From NCBI GenBank assembly GCA_905235085.1, contig CAJOKD010000005.1:62001-126000 (forward strand): 64,000 bases of DNA, written 5' to 3'. This DNA is from an uncultured Bacteroidales bacterium. GTDB taxonomy: Bacteria; Bacteroidota; Bacteroidia; Bacteroidales; UBA932. The notes beneath the pieces were generated by a model. That model ran no database searches. It was given only the letters and a program-made list of their open reading frames with translations, and was not told the DNA's origin. The number at the start of each line of letters is the position of its first letter. Position 1 is the stretch's first letter. Position numbers and translations under genes: made by a program. This document shows, piece after piece, positions 45,521 through 54,453 of the stretch.

Positions 45521-48500
45521 ATGACTAAGAATATGAAAACATTCCATAGAATACTTGCTTCCCTCGCCGCCGTCCTCTGCACCGGACTCTTCTTCGGCTG
45601 CACCGAGACGATCGACGAGATAGGCTCTCTCGATCTCAAGAGATGCCTCGAGCCTATGAACCTGACTGCCAAGGTGACCAACGGCGACCAGGTGACATTC
45701 GGCTGGGACGTCACGAAGGATGCGACACAGTACAACCTGGTGGTCTATACCGACAAGGACATGACCCAGGAGTTCTTCTCCACCACCCTCGACCCGTCCC
45801 AGGTGCCTTACACCAAGGCTCTCGAAGCCGACGCCACCTACTACTACAAGGTGCAGGCGACCTCCGGGAACGGCCTGGACGACTCCAACTGGGCGGTATA
45901 TGAAAAGGCCATCAAGACCTACGCCGTCAAGGACAACCTCTACCCCAAGGTGACCGGCAGGGCTTCCGGAAGCGTTTCCCTTTCCTGGAGCACGGCAGTC
46001 GGCGATTTCCAGGACGTGGACAGGGTTGAATACCGCAAGCCTGCCGAGGAGACCGCATCTACCTACGAGCTCTCTTCCAGCGACATCTCCAGCGGAACCG
46101 CCACCGTCACCGGGCTGACGCCTTCCACTGAATATGTGTTCACTCTCTACTTCAAGAGCGCGGCACGCGGCGAGGTCAATGCCTGGACTACACCGGACGT
46201 CAACGGAACCACATCCGTTGCTTCCCTGGCAGAGCTCCAGAATGCCATCAAGACTTCCGGAGCGAAGATCCTCCTCTCGAATTCAGGTTCCCCTTACCTC
46301 ATCGACATCATGGACATCGCCAACGGTGTGTCCATCCTGGGCGAGGGTTCAGCAGACGGCTCCATGCCTGTCCTCAGGGGAGAAATCCACATGGTGGACA
46401 CATGGGCCAACGGAGACGCCCTCTACTTTGAGGGTGTCCAGTTCGACGGAGCAAACGGCACCTACGGCTTTCCTATCCAGAAGAAGAACGGAGGAGCGGC
46501 CGACAACATCGAAATCTCCAGCATAATATTCAAGAACTGCGTGATCACCGGCTATTCCAAGGGTCTCATCTACGAGTGGAGCAAGACCATGACCATCGGC
46601 GAGCTCACCTGGGACAGCTGCGACATCAACAACATCAACAGCGATGGTTCCGGAGGAGGCGATGTAATCGATTTCCGCGGTGCTTCAACCGTCAGCAAGT
46701 TCAACCTGGTAAACAACACCATCTACCAGGGAATGCGTACCTTCATCCGTATCGACAACGGAACGTGGGGAGACATCAAGGTGGAGAACAACACCATGAT
46801 GAACCTCTGCTTCGTGGACAATGCCAACAATGCCGGAATATTCGGCATCCAGGTACAGCCATCCTCCGTTTCCTTCAAGAACAACCTGTTCCTGAACATG
46901 GTGGACAAGGCTACCCTCGGCAGCGCCAACGCCAAGTACAAGACCGCATCCGACCTCGGTGTTGCAGCCGGCAACAACTGGTTCTACAACATCGTAGAAA
47001 CCTTCTTCACCGATTCCTGGCCGCTCTCCGCAGCTAAGGGTACGATGCTTGACGCAGATCCTTGCTACAACGCCAAGGGTGGATATTTCAATCTCACCAA
47101 CACGGATGTCTCCGCTGCCAAGGCAGGATCCTCCAAGTGGTGGACAGCCTACGTGGAAGAGCCTGAAGACCTGACACTCGGCTGCATCGAAGGATCACAC
47201 ACCTGGGATCTCACCAATGCACGTTACTTCAGCGGAACCTACAAGAAGTCAGCTGTCCGTGACGGTATGATGATCGTCGCCTCCGGAGACTGCCCTATCT
47301 CATTCGAAGACGGAACCCTGAACTTTCAGGCAGCTACCGTTACGAACAAGAAGAACCTCCCTAAGGACGGCTACGTCGTATTCAAGGTCAAGGCTCCGGG
47401 TTCCGTGGTCATCAAGCCTGTCGGCGGAGAGACCAGCCATGTCATCATCGGCACATCCCCTGTCGAGAACCCTACATCCTGCACCATAAAGGGCGGAGTC
47501 GCTTCCCTTGCGGAATCCACAAAGCCTCAGAAGGTAGTCATCAGCGACATCACCGAAGAGACACTGGTCTATGTCTTCTGCTCAGGTCCTATCAGCATCA
47601 GCCAGCTTGCTTGGTCCGAGGATGTGAGCGCGGTCAACACCGCCCTCCCTGCCCCGAACCCTACTGCAGCTCCAGAAACCGTGACCGCAGGTGACGAAAA
47701 GGAAATCACTGTCTCATGGGAGCCAGTCGAGAACGCTGCCTCCTACTCTGTAGTGTTCAGCGGTAAGACTTACTCCGTGGACGAAGGCACTTCATACACC
47801 ATCGCATCCAGCATCATCAAGATGCTCGACGCAGGCGTATATTCAGTCTCCGTCTATGCCAACCCAGGTCCTGACGACATCTACAACACCGAATCCGAAG
47901 TAGGAAAGGCTGCTTTCGCAGTACTTCCTAAGAGCGAAGGCGGCGGAAGCACCGAGTTCATAGTCTCCACGGTCGAGGAACTCATGACCGCCATCTCCGC
48001 CGGCAAGGATGCTGTCACGCTCAAGTACAGCGACACTCCTTACGCAATCGGAAACGTCGCCCTTTCTGCTCCTCTGCACCTTACCGGCCAGACCAGCAAC
48101 GGAAAGAAGACTCCTCTTACCGGTAGCTTCACAGTCAGCGGAGACATCGCAGGAAGCGTGGTCATCAACAATGTCGAAGTCGTAGGCGACGGCACTTCCT
48201 TCCTCGTAGAGGACAAGACCAACTCTCCGACTGCCGACACTGTAGCTGTCTACAACAGCATCCTGAAGGGCACCAAGGCCTTGTACGACAACTCCGGGAA
48301 AGCTGTTTCGGATGTACAGTACCTTATCTTCAAGGGCAATATCTTCGATAACTGCTCACAATCCGCAGACTTCATCGACCTCCGTACCGGAGCGCACCAC
48401 AACTTCATCTTCGTCAACAACACGGTCGCCAACAGCTGCCGTACCTTCGTCCGCACGGACGCGGCTCACGAGATGAACTACGCCACCATCCGCAACAACA

Positions 48501-50848
48501 CCTTCTACAAGGTAGCTACCATCGAGTCCAGCAAGGACAACAACGGTATCTTCCACATCAGGAGCGCAGCAGGAAGCGGATTGCTCAGCTACAAGGTCCA
48601 GAACAACCTGTTCTACTCCATCCTGATCGACACGGATCCTTCCAACGCAGCCGGATTCCCTAAGTTCAAGAGCAAGGCTGGAATCGTTCCTGCCACCGTC
48701 ATGAACAACTATTTCTACAACTGCGAAGACCGCGAAGAGAAGGCTGCATATTCCTTCTTCGCCTACATGAGCAAGGAGCAGTGCCTCACCGGAGGCGGTG
48801 CAATCCTGCCTGCAGATCCTTGCAAGGATGCAGCAAACGGTGACTTCACCCTCACCAACGGTGTAGCGATGAACGCCAATGTCGGAGACCCTCGCTGGAA
48901 CCCGGCACGCGGCAGCGCCACTACCTCGGAAATCACCGTTTCCAACGTGGAAGAGCTCCTTACGGCCATTTCTGCAGGCAAGACCGTGATCACCCTCGAA
49001 AACGGTGTGTATGACTTCACAGCCATCACCGAGAGCACGGAAGTATCAGCCGGCAAGGCTACCCTCGTAAACTCCCTCACGATACTGGGAGGAAAGGCAG
49101 CCGTGCTGAAGGGAGGCTTCCAGCTCAACGTCGGTGTCAGCAACTTCACCGTCAAGGGAATCACCCTTGACGGCGCAGATGCGGTCGACAATGCCTTCTA
49201 CGTAATGGACAAGGCCACGATCAACGTCCTTTCCCTGGTTGACGTAGATATCAAGAACTACAAGAACCGTCTGATCTACCAGGACAAGGAAACCTCTTCC
49301 GTCTCTTCAGTCGTGATCAGCAGGGCTACCGTTTCCAATATGGGTACAAGCGGCGACTTCATCGATTTCAGGAAGGGAACGCTCAACGCCCTCAAGGTCC
49401 AGAGCAGCACGTTCGCCAACGGTATCCGCACCTTCCTCAGGATGGACGCCGCAGTCGTCTGCAATTCCATCCTGGTCGCAGGCAATACGTTCTACAACCT
49501 TTGCGGTGTAGACAGCAAAGACAACAACGGTATCTTCCACGTGAGGAGCACTTCCGTCACCGATGCCTCCCAGGTAATCGTACGCAACAACCTCTTCGCT
49601 TCGATGCACCGTGCCAGCTCTTCGCCAAGCAATGCCAACGGATTCCCGAAGCTCGTCAGCAAGACTTCAGCAACTATCAAGGTCCCTACCTTCATCCACA
49701 ACTACTATTATGACGTGGAGACCGCAGACGAGGCATACAGCTGGTGGAGCCAGATGACAGAGGAACTAGGTACCGCCGGCAACGGTGTAATCCTGTCTTC
49801 CGATCCGTTCCAGGGAGCCACATCCGGTGACTTCACTCTCGTAAACGCTCTCGCAGCATCCGAGAACATCGGTGATGCAAGGTGGAATACGAACCGTCAG
49901 AAGTACATCGGACCTCAGTTCGAGGTTGCCGACACCACAACGTTCTTCGAGGCTCTGAGCGCCGGCAAGACCGACATACTCGTCACCAACGACCTCGATT
50001 TCTCCAGCCACGGTGCGATCGCCGTCAACGGCCAGCTCAGCATCAGCGGCAAGATATCCCACGGAAAGAAACCTGTAGTCACGGCCAACTTCACGCTGTC
50101 CGGAGACAAGGTTCCGTTCACCCTCTACAACCTCAACCTGAATGGCAATGATGCTCTCTCTGATATGATCGTACTTGCCACTGAGGCCAACTTGACTGCC
50201 TTGAATATCAAGGATTGCGACATAAGCCACTATAAGAACAGGATGATAAGCGGTCCTAACGCTTCCGCTTGCGGCCCTGTCTCGGTCCTCGGCTGTCTCG
50301 TCAGCGATATGGGCACGGGAGGTGACTTCATCGATTTCAGGAAGGGAACGGTTTCGAGCATCAAGGTTGTCAACAACACCTTCTACAACGGCATCCGCAC
50401 CTTCCTAAGGGTTGACGCTGCAGTCTTCTGCGGAGCAGTGAACGTAGAGAACAACACGTTCTACAACATCGGCTCCGTGGACAGCAAGGACAACAACGGT
50501 ATCATGCACGTGCGTTCAAGCTCCGCCACGGCGATGCCAAGGCAGATCACGGTAAGGAAGAACATCTTCGCAGCCATGCACAAGGCTGCCGAGAGTCCCT
50601 CCAACGCCAACGGTTTCCCTAAGCTTGTCAGTACAGCTTCAGCGAAGATAGCCGTCCCTTACATTACGGACAACTATTTCTTCGACATAGACACCACCGA
50701 AGGCTACAGTTGGTGGAACGCCCTGACCACAGAACAGGTGGACGCTGCGGGAACCGTCCTCACCGAGACTCCTTTCACCGGTGACACGGCCGCTCTCAAG
50801 TTCACCGTCGCAACCGCCTACAAGGGCTACGGAGACTGCCGCTGGTAG
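45521..50848 (+). CDS. Giant FN3/DUF4957-DUF5123-like lipoprotein with four beta-helix units
   Basis: A 1775-residue lipoprotein (LFFGC, Cys27), last gene of the pectin operon. Two FN3-like domains (about 45-130 and 140-225) lead to a right-handed beta-helix unit of the DUF4957/DUF5123 type (about 230-545). A beta-sandwich-like segment (about 550-720) and another FN3 (about 725-805) follow, and then three further beta-helix units begin near residues 812, 1137 and 1467. Each unit opens with a V-x-x-(L/F)-x-x-A-(I/L) helix and AGK, and carries D-F-I-D-(L/F)-R, (I/C)-R-T-F-(L/V)-R and (K/N)-D-N-N-G-I. Units 3 and 4 share longer stretches. These families occur beside pectin lyases; whether each unit is catalytic or binding is not known. 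Confidence 0.82.
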   Translation: MTKNMKTFHRILASLAAVLCTGLFFGCTETIDEIGSLDLKRCLEPMNLTAKVTNGDQVTFGWDVTKDATQYNLVVYTDKDMTQEFFSTTLDPSQVPYTKALEADATYYYKVQATSGNGLDDSNWAVYEKAIKTYAVKDNLYPKVTGRASGSVSLSWSTAVGDFQDVDRVEYRKPAEETASTYELSSSDISSGTATVTGLTPSTEYVFTLYFKSAARGEVNAWTTPDVNGTTSVASLAELQNAIKTSGAKILLSNSGSPYLIDIMDIANGVSILGEGSADGSMPVLRGEIHMVDTWANGDALYFEGVQFDGANGTYGFPIQKKNGGAADNIEISSIIFKNCVITGYSKGLIYEWSKTMTIGELTWDSCDINNINSDGSGGGDVIDFRGASTVSKFNLVNNTIYQGMRTFIRIDNGTWGDIKVENNTMMNLCFVDNANNAGIFGIQVQPSSVSFKNNLFLNMVDKATLGSANAKYKTASDLGVAAGNNWFYNIVETFFTDSWPLSAAKGTMLDADPCYNAKGGYFNLTNTDVSAAKAGSSKWWTAYVEEPEDLTLGCIEGSHTWDLTNARYFSGTYKKSAVRDGMMIVASGDCPISFEDGTLNFQAATVTNKKNLPKDGYVVFKVKAPGSVVIKPVGGETSHVIIGTSPVENPTSCTIKGGVASLAESTKPQKVVISDITEETLVYVFCSGPISISQLAWSEDVSAVNTALPAPNPTAAPETVTAGDEKEITVSWEPVENAASYSVVFSGKTYSVDEGTSYTIASSIIKMLDAGVYSVSVYANPGPDDIYNTESEVGKAAFAVLPKSEGGGSTEFIVSTVEELMTAISAGKDAVTLKYSDTPYAIGNVALSAPLHLTGQTSNGKKTPLTGSFTVSGDIAGSVVINNVEVVGDGTSFLVEDKTNSPTADTVAVYNSILKGTKALYDNSGKAVSDVQYLIFKGNIFDNCSQSADFIDLRTGAHHNFIFVNNTVANSCRTFVRTDAAHEMNYATIRNNTFYKVATIESSKDNNGIFHIRSAAGSGLLSYKVQNNLFYSILIDTDPSNAAGFPKFKSKAGIVPATVMNNYFYNCEDREEKAAYSFFAYMSKEQCLTGGGAILPADPCKDAANGDFTLTNGVAMNANVGDPRWNPARGSATTSEITVSNVEELLTAISAGKTVITLENGVYDFTAITESTEVSAGKATLVNSLTILGGKAAVLKGGFQLNVGVSNFTVKGITLDGADAVDNAFYVMDKATINVLSLVDVDIKNYKNRLIYQDKETSSVSSVVISRATVSNMGTSGDFIDFRKGTLNALKVQSSTFANGIRTFLRMDAAVVCNSILVAGNTFYNLCGVDSKDNNGIFHVRSTSVTDASQVIVRNNLFASMHRASSSPSNANGFPKLVSKTSATIKVPTFIHNYYYDVETADEAYSWWSQMTEELGTAGNGVILSSDPFQGATSGDFTLVNALAASENIGDARWNTNRQKYIGPQFEVADTTTFFEALSAGKTDILVTNDLDFSSHGAIAVNGQLSISGKISHGKKPVVTANFTLSGDKVPFTLYNLNLNGNDALSDMIVLATEANLTALNIKDCDISHYKNRMISGPNASACGPVSVLGCLVSDMGTGGDFIDFRKGTVSSIKVVNNTFYNGIRTFLRVDAAVFCGAVNVENNTFYNIGSVDSKDNNGIMHVRSSSATAMPRQITVRKNIFAAMHKAAESPSNANGFPKLVSTASAKIAVPYITDNYFFDIDTTEGYSWWNALTTEQVDAAGTVLTETPFTGDTAALKFTVATAYKGYGDCRW

Positions 50849-50880
50849 TCTCCCCCGCCCTAAGGGCTGATTCTCTGACA

Positions 50881-50910
50881 AGAGGTCGACCATCCCGGTT
50901 GACCTCTTTA
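50881..50910 (+). terminator. Terminator of the pectin operon
   Basis: An 11-base stem (50881-50891 with 50897-50907, one G-T pair) with a 5-base loop and then TTTATCATTT lies 32 bases after the last stop. Its AGAGGTCGACC arm resembles the rplI terminator. Confidence 0.8.
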
Positions 50911-50928
50911 TCATTTCCTGACCTGTCC

Positions 50929-51000
50929 GTCATCGCCGGCTCATCCAGTCATCCCCGGCTTGACCGGGGATCCAGATTGCCGATCGTGGCCGGCAATGAC
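50929..51000. repeat. Nested palindromic intergenic element
   Basis: Three stems lie together. The outer pair is GTCATCGCCGGC (50929-50940) with GCCGGCAATGAC (50989-51000), 11 of 12 bases. Inside is ATCCCCGG (50951-50958) with CCGGGGAT (50964-50971) around CTTGA. ATTGCCG (50976-50982) can also pair with CGGCAAT (50991-50997). The wording resembles dispersed intergenic repeats of other genomes. Confidence 0.55.
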
Positions 51001-51349
51001 GTTACAATGTCGCTTCGCACCGGGAATCTCCGGCCGTTGGGCAATCATTGCCCCAGTCTGCCCTTCTGAGCACGACGGATATAGCTTCGACAGTAGATAA
51101 CTGTTACAACTTCCCGGCAGAAGAAGCTCACCGAAAATGTGGTGCAATTGCCTAGCCGCATCTGAATTCACCTTGTATTTGCAACCGACTGTATTGTTTT
51201 GATGCCCAGTCACTGATTCTGACAATTATTACCCAGATTACGCTAAATTATTGTTATTAAACTACTTAACGTAATTCACCACCGAGAATGTTGATAGCTT
51301 TGGGTGCATCATCGTACCTGTCCGGGAATCCCCGTCCGGAAGGGATATG
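51001..51349. other. Gene-free stretch between convergent operons
   Basis: About 350 bases between the palindromic element and the GH43 stop. No convincing gene, RNA or strong hairpin was seen. There is a weak TCCGG/CCGGA stem near 51320-51338 that could serve the GH43 end, and the stretch is AT-rich around 51230-51280. Confidence 0.5.
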
Positions 51350-52873
51350 TCATTTCAAATGGAAGGATCCGACCTTGGCTCCGATCCAGCGGCCGGGCGC
51401 GGCGAGGAAATCCTGGCCAAGAGCCCGTGGTGCAGAGGATCCGAAGGCACAGGTGAACGTGCAGACTGCGGAATAGGTGTCGCCTCCCGCATAATCAGGC
51501 GATTCGAAGTTCCGCCTTTCCTTTATCGAGACTCCTAGGGTGACCTTGGTACAGCCGACCGGCACGAGGATTGAATCCACAACGGTCTCTACGCCCCCCT
51601 TGTCGGCTTTGAGGCAGTCTTTCCGTAGGATGACCGCCTGGCCGTCCCTGACGGCGACCTCTATCGTCGCGTAGTCCGTCCCGAAAACGATTATGCCCTG
51701 ACGGCCCTCCTGAGGGAGTGTATACGTGTCCGAATATTCCATCTCAGGTCCGGAGATCTTTTCGAGCTTGAGCGATGGATACAGCCACAGATTGGATATG
51801 TAATCAAGCGCAGAGGAGCCTTTGGCGGATGAAGGAGCGTTACCCTGATACTGGAAAAGAAGATCCGAACGTCCGGAGCGCGCCTTCTTGCGGAAGGAAG
51901 CCGGTCGTGGATGGAATGATACAGGCTCCCCTATTCCATCCTGGTCAGCATCCACTCCTATGATGCACCACCCGTCAGCGGTCCAGGACATCGGCTGCAA
52001 ATGGACGACACGGCCCCAGGCATAGCGGTCTTCGAAATGCAGGAACCAATCCTTCCCGGCAGCATCAGTCACCCATCCGCCCTGATGGGGACCGAAAACA
52101 TCCACGTCCCCGCTGTGCATAGCCACACGCATCTCGTACTTTCCGGTGACCGTGGCAGACTTCAGCACAAGCTGATGGCCGGCCTTCACCCCGCCGGAAG
52201 GGCATAGGATGACATATTCCCCATCATGCTTGTAGAACTTGGGTCCTTCTGTCGTGACTTGGCCATTGTCGAAGCCGTTGAAGACCGTGACAGTGTCTGA
52301 AACCGCGGAAGTGCAGTCGGAAGAAAGTCTACGGACTGAAAGCTTGTTGTTGAAGCCGCAGCGGCTCTTTGCCCAGGCATGGACGAGCCACACGCTGCCG
52401 TCGTCATCCCAAAGCGGGCAAGGATCGATCATCCCTTTTCCCGGAATGACACACAAAGGCTCGGACCATTTTCCAAGCGGATCCGACGTATGCACCTGAT
52501 ATATTCCATAGTCAGGATCACCCCAGAAAATATAGAAAATGCCGTCATGGTAACGGATGGAAGGAGCCCACACACCGTTGCCATGCTGGGTCTCTTCCGT
52601 AGAGATTCCTTGATAAGCTATTCCGTCAGGAAGGGCCGCGGAAACCACTTCCCAATCCACAAGGTTGGTGGAATGCAGTATCTGCAGTCCCGGGGTACAG
52701 TTGAACGAACTGGCCGTCATCCAATACTCGCCGTCCACGCAAACGAGATCAGGGTCGGAGTAATCCGCATAGATGACCGGATTGGTGTAAACCTTTGGAG
52801 AAGAGCAGCTTCCCAAAACAAAAAGGAGAACCGGCAGGCAGAGCCGGATCTCCCATAAACGGATCTTATCCAT
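51350..52873 (-). CDS. GH43 family glycoside hydrolase, lipoprotein
   Basis: A 507-residue five-bladed beta-propeller glycosidase of GH43 (arabinofuranosidase/xylosidase group). Lipobox VLGSC (Cys23). Catalytic residues: YADYSDPDLV (Asp40, base), GMIDPCPLWDDDG (Asp150, pKa modulator) and TEGPKFYK (Glu209, acid). After about residue 320 a beta-sandwich domain follows, as in GH43 subfamilies with a C-terminal module. It probably trims arabinose or xylose side chains from pectin; the exact substrate is not readable. It begins 2 bases after the uxaC stop, so it is under the uxaC promoter and operator. Confidence 0.88.
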   Translation of the reverse strand: MDKIRLWEIRLCLPVLLFVLGSCSSPKVYTNPVIYADYSDPDLVCVDGEYWMTASSFNCTPGLQILHSTNLVDWEVVSAALPDGIAYQGISTEETQHGNGVWAPSIRYHDGIFYIFWGDPDYGIYQVHTSDPLGKWSEPLCVIPGKGMIDPCPLWDDDGSVWLVHAWAKSRCGFNNKLSVRRLSSDCTSAVSDTVTVFNGFDNGQVTTEGPKFYKHDGEYVILCPSGGVKAGHQLVLKSATVTGKYEMRVAMHSGDVDVFGPHQGGWVTDAAGKDWFLHFEDRYAWGRVVHLQPMSWTADGWCIIGVDADQDGIGEPVSFHPRPASFRKKARSGRSDLLFQYQGNAPSSAKGSSALDYISNLWLYPSLKLEKISGPEMEYSDTYTLPQEGRQGIIVFGTDYATIEVAVRDGQAVILRKDCLKADKGGVETVVDSILVPVGCTKVTLGVSIKERRNFESPDYAGGDTYSAVCTFTCAFGSSAPRALGQDFLAAPGRWIGAKVGSFHLK

Positions 52874-52875
52874 CG

Positions 52876-54294
52876 CTAGAAGTTGAAATATTCTTTCGCG
52901 TTGTTGTAAGATATATCCCGGACCATCCGCTCGACATCGGCGATTTCGCTGGCAGGAATCTTGCCGCTCTCGACATCCTTCCCGAGGACATCGCAGAGGA
53001 TCCTGCGGAAATATTCGTGTCTAGGATAGCTGATGAAACTCCTGGAATCCGTGAGCATCCCGACAAAGCGGCTCAGGAGGCCGAGAACTGAAAGGGCATC
53101 CATCTGGCGGCGCATTCCGACCTCCTGGTCGAGGAACCACCAGCCGGAACCGAACTGCATCTTGCCAGGGCAGGTGCCGTCATTGAAATTGTATGCCATA
53201 GTCATCATCACCTCGTTGTCCTTAGGATTGAGGCAGTAGAGGATGGTCTTGGCCAGCTTCCCGGCGGCGGTCAGCCTGTCGAAGAACTTGTTGCCCGCAG
53301 CGGCCATTCCCTGGTCGTGGATAGCATCGTAGCCGGTATCCGGCCCGACGAGATTGAACATACGGGAATTGTTGTTGCGTATCGCTCCGACGTGGAACTG
53401 CTGGACCCATCCGGCTTCGGAATCCATCACGGCCTGGTCGAAAAGGAACGCACTGCGGAATTTCTCGAGTTCCTTCGGGTTCGGGGCAATGCCCATCAGG
53501 ACCTTCTTGAATATGAGTTCGATCTCGATTTCCTTGTAATCCGCGGAATAGAAAGCCTCAAGGCCGTGATCGGAAAGCTTGCAGCCATTGGCGGCAAAGA
53601 AATCGTGCCTTTTCTGCAAAGCCTCGCGAAGGTCGGCATAGGAATCTATTTCCTTGTCCGCAGCCTCACCAAGCTTCTTCAGATATTCCTTGTAAGACTT
53701 CGGATCATCTATCGCCATAGCCTTGTCAGGCCTCCAGGCAGGAATGACCTTAGTGCCGAAAGGATGCTCCGCGATCTGCTTGTGCCAGCGCAGGTCGTCT
53801 GCCGGATCGTCCGTCGTGCAGACGGTCTCTACCCCGAATCTGCGGATAAGGGCCTGCCCCCTGTACTCTTCCGTAGCTAGTTTTGCATTGCATTCCTCGA
53901 ATATCTCACGGGCAGTCTTCGGACTGAGTATCTTGTCGATTCCGAATACCCTGCTGAGCTCAAGGTGCGACCAGTGATAGAGAGGATTCCTCATCAGGTA
54001 CGGCATTGTCTCGGCCCATTTCTCGAAAGTCTCCCAAGCCGTATGCTTTCCTCCGGTCAGGTAATCTTCCGAGACACCGTTGGCCCTCATCGCGCGCCAC
54101 TTGTAATGGTCCCCGTAATGACCGTCAACCAGCCAGAGCTGGGTTATATCGCGGAACTGGATGTTCTCGGCGATCTGCTGCGGAACAAGGTGGCAATGGT
54201 AATCGATGATCGGCATCTTCTCTGCGCTGCCGTGGTAAAGCTGCCTTGCGGTCTTCGTAGACAGCATGAAATCCTCATTGATGAAGCTGGACAT
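52876..54294 (-). CDS. uxaC: Uronate isomerase UxaC
   Basis: A 472-residue isomerase of the amidohydrolase superfamily that converts D-galacturonate to tagaturonate and D-glucuronate to fructuronate, the first step of uronate catabolism. The start at 54294 (MSSFINEDFMLSTKTARQLYHG) aligns with known UxaC N-termini and leaves a leader of about 30 bases; an ATG 21 bases further upstream is less likely. Marks: PIIDYHCHLVPQQIAEN with the metal-binding HCH, and GHYGDHYKWRAMRANG. Near the C-terminus are DSRSFISYPRHEYFRRILCD and the SGKIPASEIADVERMVRDI segment. uxaA and uxaB are not in the window. Confidence 0.96.
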   Translation of the reverse strand: MSSFINEDFMLSTKTARQLYHGSAEKMPIIDYHCHLVPQQIAENIQFRDITQLWLVDGHYGDHYKWRAMRANGVSEDYLTGGKHTAWETFEKWAETMPYLMRNPLYHWSHLELSRVFGIDKILSPKTAREIFEECNAKLATEEYRGQALIRRFGVETVCTTDDPADDLRWHKQIAEHPFGTKVIPAWRPDKAMAIDDPKSYKEYLKKLGEAADKEIDSYADLREALQKRHDFFAANGCKLSDHGLEAFYSADYKEIEIELIFKKVLMGIAPNPKELEKFRSAFLFDQAVMDSEAGWVQQFHVGAIRNNNSRMFNLVGPDTGYDAIHDQGMAAAGNKFFDRLTAAGKLAKTILYCLNPKDNEVMMTMAYNFNDGTCPGKMQFGSGWWFLDQEVGMRRQMDALSVLGLLSRFVGMLTDSRSFISYPRHEYFRRILCDVLGKDVESGKIPASEIADVERMVRDISYNNAKEYFNF

Positions 54295-54330
54295 ATCTAT
54301 TCGTTTTTGTGTCATCTATGTATGTACAGA

Positions 54331-54372
54331 CAAATTTACTGTTTTCAAATCAATAATACAAACGTTTGTATT
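54331..54372 (-). promoter_or_regulatory. Promoter and palindromic operator of uxaC-GH43
   Basis: On the minus strand, TTTG (54362-54359), a 20-base spacer and TAAATTTG (54338-54331) form the promoter. The -33 box lies inside an 18-base perfect palindrome, AATACAAACGTTTGTATT (54355-54372), whose inner 16 bases are identical to the pectin-operon operator at 34720-34735. A bound repressor would cover the -33 element. Confidence 0.75.
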
Positions 54373-54420
54373 GAAAATTGTGACAAAGTGGCAGAATTAT
54401 GTGGTTGGCAGATAATTTGA

Positions 54421-54428
54421 TATCTTTG
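54421..54428 (+). promoter_or_regulatory. -7 box of grpE-dnaJ
   Basis: TATCTTTG followed by CAGTC, 25 bases before the grpE start. No TTTG at the -33 position. No CIRCE element was seen. Confidence 0.55.
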
Positions 54429-54453
54429 CAGTCGCAAATCAAATCGAAATGCA

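Noticed and set aside
50941..51225. 94-codon minus-strand frame
   Set aside because: Its end is the translated palindromic element; such frames arise wherever that repeat occurs.
54373..54453. Heat-shock operator (CIRCE) before grpE
   Set aside because: No TTAGCACTC/GAGTGCTAA inverted repeat could be found.
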